The notes under the pieces were generated by a model that saw only the letters and a program-made list of their open reading frames with translations, ran no database searches and had not been told where the DNA came from. A program made the position numbers and the translations under genes. This document shows positions 57,339 through 64,000 of a DNA stretch of 64,000 nucleotides, piece after piece. Numbering within the stretch: position 1 is the first letter of the stretch; every line of letters begins with the position of its first letter. Source of the stretch: Microbacterium sp. nov. GSS16 (GTDB taxonomy: Bacteria > Actinomycetota > Actinomycetes > Actinomycetales > Microbacteriaceae); contig NZ_CP116338.1 in assembly GCF_028198145.1 (NCBI RefSeq), positions 1,364,001 to 1,428,000 on the forward strand, in the 5' to 3' direction.

Positions 57339-60134
57339 CTACTCGTCCAGCAGCGCGCGCACCTGCGCGGCGTCTCCGGTGCGGCCGAGCTTCTCGAGCA
57401 CGTCGCCGAGCTCGAGGGCGGCGACCTGACGCATCGGAGGCATGTCCGAGGCACGGTCGAGCACGCTGCGGTAGAGCGGCACGGCGTCGTCGAGGCGATC
57501 AGCCTCGGCGAGCGTGCGGGCGGCGAGCAGCTCCGAACCGCCGGCTGATGCGGGATCCCCTACAGCGGCGAAGCCGTCGGCCGCGGTCAGCAGCGCAGCG
57601 ATCGCCTCGTCGATGCGGTCGAACTCGAGCAGCGCGCGCCCGCGCGAGTCGGTGACGTCGGCGATCAGCCAGTCCGCCTCGTGCTCGACCGCCAGGGCCC
57701 GCACCTCGTCGAACAGCGCGAACGCCCGCTCGTCCCGAGCACCGCCGTACGACTGCCCGAGGTTGTGCAGCACTTCGACGATCGCACCGATCGCGTCGGT
57801 GGGACGCACCAGCTCGGCCGCCTGCTCGAGAAGCTCGCGGGCGTCGGAGTGCTCGCCGAAGCGCGCGAGGATCTTGGCCTGCTCGGTGAGCACGAGCGCC
57901 TGCTCGGCGGGCTCCTCGGCCTCGGCGTGCAGCTCGGCCGCGTACCCGTACGCGCCCATCGCCTGGCCGTACTCCTCCGCGGCGGCGAGGGCGCGGCCCA
58001 GCACGCCCGCGGTCATCGCGCGCGACGCCGCGGACGCTCCGCTGCTCTCCTCGCGCTGCAGCACATCGCCGAGCAGCTCGGCGGCCTCGGCGGCGAGACC
58101 GGCCCCGAGCATCGCCCGCCCGAGGCGGAACTCGGCACCGCTGACGTCGGCGCCGCGCCCGCTCATCAGACGGATCACCGCACGGTAGCGCGGCATGGCC
58201 CGATCGGGGTGCCCGGCGTCATCCCACAGCGCGCCGGCGAGCATCTGCGCCTCCGCCAAGGCGGAGGCCGCTCCCAGGGTGGTGAGGATGCCGGCCGCGG
58301 CGTCCGCGTCGGCGGCGCCCTCCTCGAGCCGCCCGGCACCGCCGTGCAGTCGCGCCCGCACCTCGAGCAGGCGCGCGCGCTGCCCGGGGTTCAGATCGTC
58401 ATCGGCCAGCAGCGACTGCAGCAGCTCGTCCGCCTGCTCGATCTCGCCCTGACCCACGAACGCCATCGCGCGCAGCATCCGGCTCGCCGCGACCAGACGC
58501 CCGTCCCCGGCTTCGGCGAAGCAGACGGCGGCGTGCTCGGTGAGCTCGACGGCACCGTCGGGGTCGTCGCCTCTCAACCGCAGCGCCGCCAGCGTCAGCG
58601 CGACGTCGCCGCGCGACCAGGAGGGCAGCCGTCCGGCATCCGCCCACTCCTGCTCGAGGCCGGCGTGGTCGCCGACCTCGGTGCGTCCGTACAGCGCGAG
58701 CCCGCGGCGTCCCTCCAACTCGGCCTGCTCAGAGTGCCCGGCTTCCCGCAGCGTCGCCGCACGCAGCGGCATCAGCGCCTCGGCCGCGTCCCACTCCGCC
58801 AGCGACACGTGCGCGCCGATCCGCAGCCCGAGCAGGCGCGCCCGCTGCTCGGCGTCCACGAGCTCGCCGACGCGATCGGCAGCGGCCAGCGCATCGCGCT
58901 CCGAGCCGTACGCGGCCAGCGCCAGCGCTCGTTCGTACCATCCCTCGGCATCCTGCGGTTCGGGCGACGGCGTCTCGACCGCGAACACGTCCGACCGGAT
59001 CGGCACGTCCCAGCGTGCATCCGCCAGCATTCGCATCCGGGCACGGCGCTGCGCGTGCCAGTCCGAGCCGTCCCGCGCGTCGAACTCGGCGCCGATGCGG
59101 TCGGCGGCCGCGCCGGCGGCGCGCGCCAGGGCGGATGCCGTCCACGCACCCTCTCGCGCGCCGAAGAACGGCTCGAGCGCGGCGGCCTCGGCCGCGCGCA
59201 CGGTCGTCGTGCCATGACCGACCGCCGTCACGCAGTCGAGGGCCAATGCGATCGCCGACAGCATCGCGAAATGACCGTCGACGTTCAGCTGGTCGTGAGC
59301 GAGCCAGGGCAGGTGCCGTTCGACCAGCGACAGGGCGCGCGCCTCGTTGCCCGTGACCGCGGCGAACACGATGTGGTTCGCGACGATGCCGAGGTTGTCG
59401 GGATTGTCCTTCGCGAGCCGGTAGCTGCGCAGATGCGCCGCCCTGGCCTCGTCGAGACGGCCGGTGCGCAGATACGGCAGCAGCACGCGCGACAGGGCGT
59501 GCTCGGGCTCCTCGCCGCACGAGAAGCCGCCCTCGATCATCTCCTCGACCAAGCGGATCGCCTGCTCGTCGCGATCGGTGGCGGCGAAGAACCCGGCGTT
59601 CTGGCTGCGTCCGCACGCATCGCAGTGGCTGTAGTCGTCCCGCGGAGTCGTCTCGAGCAGGCCGCGCAGTCGTTCGGCGTCTTCGATCCGGCCCGACGCC
59701 CAGGCATCCTCGAAGCGGGCGGTCAGCACCCCGCTCATGCCGATCCCGGCGCGACGGTAGTGCGCCTCCATATCGTCGAGCACGGCGGCGATCTGCTCGC
59801 TCGAGAAGGCCGGTGAGGCGCGCAGCGTGGCGGCCATCCACTTGAACTGCCACATCAGGTCGGCGGCGCCGTTGTCGATGTCGAGTGGGAACCGCTGCGG
59901 ATCGTCGTCATGGTGCGCGAGGCACCACGCGAACGAGTTCAGCATCACGTCGGTCAGGCCGCCCATGTTCGCCGAGGCCGTCTGGCGCATGCGCGCCTGG
60001 TACTCGAGCTGCTCGTCGCCGATCTCCTGTGCGAGGGCCACGGCCTCGGCGATGAGGGCCTGCTCGTGCCTGCCCCAGGGTGTGCTGTCGATCTCGTCGA
60101 GCAGCTGCTGGAATCGCGTCGTCGGGTCGGTCAT
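57339..60134 (-). CDS. Large TPR-like helical repeat protein coupled to HSP90
   Basis: 931 residues of Ala/Leu/Glu-rich helical hairpins in TPR/SEL-like spacing, without membrane segments or a catalytic domain that I can see. A CxxC (HCDACGRSQN, about residue 168) is the only metal-site candidate. The start ATG overlaps the stop of the HSP90-like gene (TGATG on the minus strand), so the two are translationally coupled and probably act together; TPR proteins are classic HSP90 partners. The frame is open further upstream but inside the HSP90 gene. The final residues are RTGDAAQVRALLDE. Confidence 0.85.
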   Translation of the reverse strand: MTDPTTRFQQLLDEIDSTPWGRHEQALIAEAVALAQEIGDEQLEYQARMRQTASANMGGLTDVMLNSFAWCLAHHDDDPQRFPLDIDNGAADLMWQFKWMAATLRASPAFSSEQIAAVLDDMEAHYRRAGIGMSGVLTARFEDAWASGRIEDAERLRGLLETTPRDDYSHCDACGRSQNAGFFAATDRDEQAIRLVEEMIEGGFSCGEEPEHALSRVLLPYLRTGRLDEARAAHLRSYRLAKDNPDNLGIVANHIVFAAVTGNEARALSLVERHLPWLAHDQLNVDGHFAMLSAIALALDCVTAVGHGTTTVRAAEAAALEPFFGAREGAWTASALARAAGAAADRIGAEFDARDGSDWHAQRRARMRMLADARWDVPIRSDVFAVETPSPEPQDAEGWYERALALAAYGSERDALAAADRVGELVDAEQRARLLGLRIGAHVSLAEWDAAEALMPLRAATLREAGHSEQAELEGRRGLALYGRTEVGDHAGLEQEWADAGRLPSWSRGDVALTLAALRLRGDDPDGAVELTEHAAVCFAEAGDGRLVAASRMLRAMAFVGQGEIEQADELLQSLLADDDLNPGQRARLLEVRARLHGGAGRLEEGAADADAAAGILTTLGAASALAEAQMLAGALWDDAGHPDRAMPRYRAVIRLMSGRGADVSGAEFRLGRAMLGAGLAAEAAELLGDVLQREESSGASAASRAMTAGVLGRALAAAEEYGQAMGAYGYAAELHAEAEEPAEQALVLTEQAKILARFGEHSDARELLEQAAELVRPTDAIGAIVEVLHNLGQSYGGARDERAFALFDEVRALAVEHEADWLIADVTDSRGRALLEFDRIDEAIAALLTAADGFAAVGDPASAGGSELLAARTLAEADRLDDAVPLYRSVLDRASDMPPMRQVAALELGDVLEKLGRTGDAAQVRALLDE

Positions 60135-61978
60135 CAGGGCTCCTCGGTGAGAGGACCCGGCAGGTCGAGTCCGTCGAAGGGGAAGTCGTCGCGCACCCCG
60201 GCCGACAGCGCGACGAGGTCGGTCAGCGCCGTGGTCATCAAGGCTCGATCCGCGTCGGACAGCGGGTGGTGACCGGCGAGCAGCGCCTGGATGTACAGCA
60301 GCTGCACCGTGCGCACGAACACCGCGTCGTCGTCGACCCCGACGAGGGTGCGCACCACCCGATTCGACCAGTTCAGGCACAGCCGCGCGCGCATGTCGTC
60401 GTCGCTCGCACCGCCGACCGTGTCGTCGACCCTCGACAGCACGCCGCCCCACAGTCCGCCGGCGATGCCCTTCGTGCGGCCGCGATCGATCGCGCGCAGC
60501 ACGCGCGGATCGGCGACGTACAGTCCGGTGAGGTCTGCGCGGTCGATCGCGCGCACGGTCACCGCGCATCCCGATCCGGCGAGCACCGCTCCCGCTCGCG
60601 CCTCCAGCGTGATCGCCGCCTCCCGGTCGTCGAGCGGGGGCGGATCGAGTCGCTCGAGCTCACCTGTGACGTCGATCTGCTCGACCGTGACATCGGGGAA
60701 CAGCGTGGGCAGGTCGGCGATGAGATCAGCGTCGTACAGATAGCCGCCGTTGACCAGCACCTCGGATGCCGGGATGATGCCCGCCACCTGGCGGAACTCG
60801 TCCACCGTGCGCGCATAGCGGATGTGGCGGTGCCGCTCGACGAGATCGCCGATGCGAACGCTGCCGTGGGCGGTCTCGACGGTCAGCCAGCGCGTGATGA
60901 AGCGGGCGAGCTCCTCGTCATGGCGCACGAGCGACTTCAGACCGAGCTCATGAACCGCGACGAACTGGGTGAGCAGGTGCGGGGCGGTGAGCCCCAGCTC
61001 GAGCACCCAGCGGCGGATGCCCGCACCCAGCTGCTCGCGGACGAGCTCGAGGGCGGCATCCTCGACCAGCGACTCGCGGCTGGCCGTGGGGGAGAGACCT
61101 GTCGAGTCGACGACGGCGCGCACGAAGAACGCCCAGTCGGGCAGAACCTCCGCAGAGCGCTCGGCGAGCAGCATCCGGCCGAGATAGGTGCGCGTCGCCT
61201 GGCGCAGATTGGGCGGCGGTGCGAACGGGAGCACGTAGGCGAGGCCGCGGGTGCCGGTGGCAGGCTCCGAGATCTCGATGACGTCCATCGGGGTCGCGCC
61301 GATCAGGTCGCGACCGTAGGCGAGAGCCTCGTCCGCGTCACCCTCGCCGAGGAACGGCGCGGGGCGGGTCACGTCGACATCGCCACCCGGCATCCCGATC
61401 GTGACCCGCACCGGCAGGAACTCGCCGAAGTCCCGCGCGAGCTGCGCGACCGCGGCGGGGCGCAGCAGATCGGCGTGCTCGAATCGCGGGGTCAGGTGCA
61501 CGCTGGTGCCGATCGGCACCTCCTCTTCGAGTTCGACGACCTGGAACGTGCCGTCGGAGCTGCCCGTCCACTCCACGCCCGCGCCGCCGCGCGCACTGCG
61601 TGAGCGGATCACGATGCGATCCGAGACCATGAAGCAGCTCAGCAGCCCGATGCCGAACTGCCCGAGATAGTCGCTGCGGGGCATGTCGAAGATGTCGCGC
61701 TTGGAGCTGCGGCCCACGGTCGCGAGCAGATCGGCGACCTCGGTCGCGGTCAGGCCCACCCCGTCGTCACGCAGCACGAACTCGCCTCCGTCGTCGGCGA
61801 GCGGCGTGATCCGGATGCCGGTGCCGCCGCCGTCCACCTCGGAGCGGGCGGCGATGGCATCCCGCGCGTTCTGCAGCAGCTCGCGCAGGTACACGCGCGG
61901 GCCGGAGTAGATGTGCCGGCTCAGCAGATCGACGACTCCGCGAAGATCCACCTGGAACTGCTGCACATCCGCGCCCAC
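60134..61978 (-). CDS. HSP90-family chaperone-like ATPase
   Basis: 614 residues. GHKL ATPase domain: catalytic Glu and metal-binding Asn in YLRELLQNARDA (about 30-41), LRDDGVGLTATEVADLLATV and lid motif GQFGIGLLSCFMVSDRI. The middle domain keeps the ATPase-activating Arg in LSPTASRESLVED. The C-terminal part is divergent from HtpG. It is not the ordinary HtpG; such proteins paired with a TPR gene occur in actinobacteria with no known function. Start chosen at GTG 61978, behind AGAGGGG on the minus strand; GTG 62005 is possible. Confidence 0.85.
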   Translation of the reverse strand: MGADVQQFQVDLRGVVDLLSRHIYSGPRVYLRELLQNARDAIAARSEVDGGGTGIRITPLADDGGEFVLRDDGVGLTATEVADLLATVGRSSKRDIFDMPRSDYLGQFGIGLLSCFMVSDRIVIRSRSARGGAGVEWTGSSDGTFQVVELEEEVPIGTSVHLTPRFEHADLLRPAAVAQLARDFGEFLPVRVTIGMPGGDVDVTRPAPFLGEGDADEALAYGRDLIGATPMDVIEISEPATGTRGLAYVLPFAPPPNLRQATRTYLGRMLLAERSAEVLPDWAFFVRAVVDSTGLSPTASRESLVEDAALELVREQLGAGIRRWVLELGLTAPHLLTQFVAVHELGLKSLVRHDEELARFITRWLTVETAHGSVRIGDLVERHRHIRYARTVDEFRQVAGIIPASEVLVNGGYLYDADLIADLPTLFPDVTVEQIDVTGELERLDPPPLDDREAAITLEARAGAVLAGSGCAVTVRAIDRADLTGLYVADPRVLRAIDRGRTKGIAGGLWGGVLSRVDDTVGGASDDDMRARLCLNWSNRVVRTLVGVDDDAVFVRTVQLLYIQALLAGHHPLSDADRALMTTALTDLVALSAGVRDDFPFDGLDLPGPLTEEP

Positions 61979-62092
61979 TGCGCCCCTCTCGTCGCCTGCC
62001 TGCACCGGTCGGGACCGGCTGCATCCAGTCTGCCCGACGCTCGCGACTCACGCGGGCGTCGAGGCCGGTTCGGCCGACGGTTCCGGATGCCG

Positions 62093-62098
62093 TACACT
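62093..62098 (+). promoter_or_regulatory. -10 of tRNA-Trp/secE/nusG unit
   Basis: TACACTTGA, identical over 9 nt to the -10 region of the rpsL promoter. A weak -35 TTCGGC (62069-62074) lies 18 nt upstream. Confidence 0.5.
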
Positions 62099-62176
62099 TG
62101 AGGGGCAGTTGTCTGCATCCTTCACCGTGCCCCAGGGTCGCGGCGGGGAGGCGGACCCAGAGGCCGACCGGTCTCT

Positions 62177-62249
<73 letters not shown>

Positions 62250-62285
62250 CGCGTCAGCGCATGCTGGCTCACGAAAGGTACGTGC

Positions 62286-62555
62286 ATGGACCAGGACGAC
62301 GTTCGCGGCGACATCGCCGCCTCGGGCACCTACGCCCTGCGCGACAGCAAGCTCGGCTTCTTCGGACGCATCGCCCTGTTCTTCCGCCAGGTCATCAGCG
62401 AACTTCGCAAGGTCGTCACGCCGACCCGCAAGGAACTCGCCAAGTTCACCACCGTGGTGTTCGTCTTCGTGCTGATCGTCATGGGACTGGTCTACGGACT
62501 CGACTGGGTCTTCGGAACGGGAGCGCACTACGTCTTCGGAGTTCCGCTGAGCTGA
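62286..62555 (+). CDS. secE: Preprotein translocase subunit SecE
   Basis: Eighty-nine residues: a short hydrophilic start, the amphipathic helix FFRQVISELRKVVTPTRKEL (about 32-51) and one membrane helix (TTVVFVFVLIVMGLVYGLDW). It clamps SecY in the translocon. Start ATG 62286, preceded by GAAAGG. It is probably processed from one transcript with tRNA-Trp; nusG follows after 57 nt. Confidence 0.95.
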   Translation: MDQDDVRGDIAASGTYALRDSKLGFFGRIALFFRQVISELRKVVTPTRKELAKFTTVVFVFVLIVMGLVYGLDWVFGTGAHYVFGVPLS

Positions 62556-62612
62556 TCAACCCACTTCGACGGCCCCGTCCACGGGCCATCGCAGCGATTG
62601 GAAAGAAGCAGA

Positions 62613-63614
62613 GTGTCTGACAAGTATTCCGACGACGCCGACTGGGCGACCGCCGCTGAGCAGTCCAGCGAAGAGGACGAGGCCCAGGAGGGCAACGTCC
62701 TCGCCGAACAGGAGCAGTCGTCCTCGGCGGCCGAGCACACCGCTCTGCACATCGAGGGTGAGAACGGCGCGGAGTACGACGACACCGACGACATCGAGAT
62801 CCAAGACCCGGAGGCGGACGCGATCGTGAACGACGCTCTGAACCTGGACGAAGCGGCTGAGTCTGAAGCAGCCGCCGAGGTCCTCAACGACGCTGTGGCG
62901 GAGGAGTCCGCCGAGGCCGAGTCGGCTGCCGCCGACGAGGTCACTCCGTACGACGGAACCGAGGTCGACGAGGCTGACAGCGCCGTCGAGGAGGACCCGT
63001 ACGAGGCGTTCCGCATGGACCTGCGGATGCTGCCGGGCAAGTGGTACGTCATCCACTCCTACGCCGGCTTCGAGCGCAAGGTGAAGGCCAACATCGAACA
63101 GCGCAAGTCGACGCTCGAGGTCGAGGACGACATCTACCAGATCGAGGTCCCGATGGAGGACGTCGTCGAGATCAAGAACGGCCAGCGGAAGATGGTCAAC
63201 CGCGTGCGCATCCCCGGCTACGTGCTGGTGCGCATGGAGCTCAACGAGGACACCTGGTCGGTCGTGCGCCACACGCCGGGTGTGACCGGCTTCGTGGGCA
63301 ACGCCCACAACCCCACCCCGCTGCGCTTCGAAGAAGCGTTCAACATGCTGAAGTCGCTTGTCGAGGTGAAGGACGTCCCCACCGCGAAGTCCATCGCAGC
63401 CAAGGGCGGCGTCGCCGTCGCCCGTCCGATGGCGGCCGAGGTCGACTTCGAGGTCGGCGAAACCATCACCATCAAGGAGGGCTCGTTCGCGGGTCTTCCC
63501 GGAACGATCAGCGAGATCAACGCCGCCAGCGGCAAGCTCACCGTCCTCGTCTCGCTCTTCGAGCGCGAGACCCCGGTGGAGCTGTCGTTCGAGCAGGTCA
63601 CCAAGATGCTCTGA
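62613..63614 (+). CDS. nusG: Transcription elongation factor NusG with acidic N-terminal extension
   Basis: 333 residues. The NGN domain starts near residue 142 ([20 protein letters not shown]) and the KOW domain near 277 ([20 protein letters not shown]). The first 140 residues are almost all acidic and Ala/Ser residues, far longer than E. coli NusG (181 aa in all). GTG start at 62613, with GGAAAGAAG upstream. It links RNA polymerase to ribosomes and Rho. A strong terminator follows. Confidence 0.95.
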   Translation: MSDKYSDDADWATAAEQSSEEDEAQEGNVLAEQEQSSSAAEHTALHIEGENGAEYDDTDDIEIQDPEADAIVNDALNLDEAAESEAAAEVLNDAVAEESAEAESAAADEVTPYDGTEVDEADSAVEEDPYEAFRMDLRMLPGKWYVIHSYAGFERKVKANIEQRKSTLEVEDDIYQIEVPMEDVVEIKNGQRKMVNRVRIPGYVLVRMELNEDTWSVVRHTPGVTGFVGNAHNPTPLRFEEAFNMLKSLVEVKDVPTAKSIAAKGGVAVARPMAAEVDFEVGETITIKEGSFAGLPGTISEINAASGKLTVLVSLFERETPVELSFEQVTKML

Positions 63615-63644
63615 CATCTTCGAATGGGCCGCTGAGCCCGTCGA

Positions 63645-63683
63645 GCAGAGCGCCCCGCCGGCTGGTCCGGCGGGGCGCTCTGC
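63645..63683 (+). terminator. nusG terminator
   Basis: A 17-bp perfect stem (GCAGAGCGCCCCGCCGG and complement) with a CTGGT loop. It stands directly before the rplK promoter. Confidence 0.85.
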
Positions 63684-63689
63684 GTACGG

Positions 63690-63695
63690 TAGAAT
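63690..63695 (+). promoter_or_regulatory. rplK promoter -10
   Basis: TAGAAT in TACGGTAGAATGTTGTGG, 7 nt after the terminator stem. The -35 is not clear. It implies a leader of about 110 nt. Confidence 0.5.
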
Positions 63696-63710
63696 GTTGT
63701 GGTTTGTGCA

Positions 63711-63743
63711 CTTCTTCGACGGGCTCCTGAGCCTGTCGAGGGA
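63711..63743 (+). repeat. Dispersed repeat in the rplK leader
   Basis: CTTCTTCGACGGGCTCCTGA followed by GCCTGTCGAGGG: two opposed half-copies of the TGAGCCTGTCGAAGGG family that can pair with each other. Another degenerate copy, GCTGAGCCCGTCGAGC, lies at 63631-63646 before the terminator stem. Confidence 0.6.
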
Positions 63744-63814
63744 CACCGCGCCCCGGAGATGCCGGGGAAGCGGGAGAGGGATGCCCTGGGCATCCGCTCG
63801 ATGAAAGGAAAATC

Positions 63815-64000
63815 ATGGCACCCAAGAAGAAGGTGACCGGCCTGATCAAGCTTCAGATCAACGCCGGTGCAGCCAACCCGGCGCCGCCGATCGGCCCCGC
63901 GCTCGGTCAGCACGGCGTGAACATCATGGAGTTCTGCAAGGCGTACAACGCCGCGACCGAGTCGCAGCGCGGCAACGTCATCCCCGTGGAGATCACCGTC
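63815..64000 (+). CDS. rplK: 50S ribosomal protein L11 (N-terminal part, cut by window end)
   Basis: The first 62 residues of L11, [20 protein letters not shown] then [20 protein letters not shown], the thiostrepton- and EF-G-contacting N-domain. AAAGGAAA precedes ATG 63815. The gene continues past the end of the window; rplA would be expected next. Confidence 0.97.
   Translation, partial: MAPKKKVTGLIKLQINAGAANPAPPIGPALGQHGVNIMEFCKAYNAATESQRGNVIPVEITV

Noticed and set aside
57681..59816. 711-codon plus-strand frame over the TPR gene
   Set aside because: Composition is that of a reversed Ala/Leu-rich gene; no domain seen.

Overview
The window looks like chromosome of a high-G+C actinobacterium of the family Microbacteriaceae, most likely Microbacterium or a close relative. 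I infer this from the very G+C-rich codon use, the actinobacterial order of the ribosomal protein operons, the tRNA-Trp-secE-nusG-rplK arrangement, the many genes without a Shine-Dalgarno site, and the protein sequences. No database search was possible. Coding density is high. There is no prophage, insertion sequence or CRISPR array.

Layout. 1-2530: two MalF/MalG-type sugar ABC permeases. 2531-5468: four poorly known proteins, one with an unusual pentapeptide-repeat region. 5469-10132: str operon (rpsL, rpsG, fusA, tuf) ending in a strong terminator. 10133-10500: a small antitoxin-like protein. 10501-23341: S10, spc and secY-adk-map genes. 23388-24609: a DUF559/AbiEi-like nuclease-family gene framed by two 71-bp palindromes. 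24702-28619: DsbA-like protein, then infA, rpmJ, rpsM, rpsK, rpoA and rplQ, closed by a bidirectional terminator. 28690-34885: an AMP-forming acyl-CoA ligase, then a membrane regulator divergent from a complete tripartite tricarboxylate transporter (tctC-tctB-tctA). 34907-40073: TauE-type exporter, two MaoC-fold dehydratase subunits, murB, a glyoxalase-fold protein, an aspartate-type aminotransferase and rraA. 40089-40223: a cluster of short dispersed repeats. 40224-45109: glyoxylate shunt genes aceB-aceA with a divergent RamB-type regulator. 45120-54979: PucR-type regulator and a putrescine/GABA catabolic cluster (gabT, putrescine oxidase, universal stress protein, APC permease, two aldehyde dehydrogenases). 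55023-57208: flavin-binding protein and pyruvate:quinone dehydrogenase. 57339-61978: an HSP90-family ATPase translationally coupled to a large TPR-like protein. 62177-64000: tRNA-Trp, secE, nusG and the start of rplK.

How the genes work together. Most of the window is translation and secretion machinery. The accessory blocks form coherent units: a regulator plus TctCBA for organic acid uptake; aceBA plus a RamB-like regulator for acetate growth; and a putrescine to 4-aminobutanal to GABA to succinate semialdehyde to succinate route with its own permease and PucR regulator.

Most notable: (1) the regulator beside tctCBA joins a CitA-type sensor half directly to a CitB-type DNA-binding domain, with no histidine kinase and no receiver, and two tandem 18-bp repeats lie in the divergent promoter region; (2) the DUF559-type gene opens inside one 71-bp palindrome and stops inside the other, as if gene and palindromes were one mobile unit; (3) an HSP90-TPR pair of unknown purpose; (4) ten or so genes whose -10 box lies 6-7 nt before the start codon, implying leaderless mRNAs.
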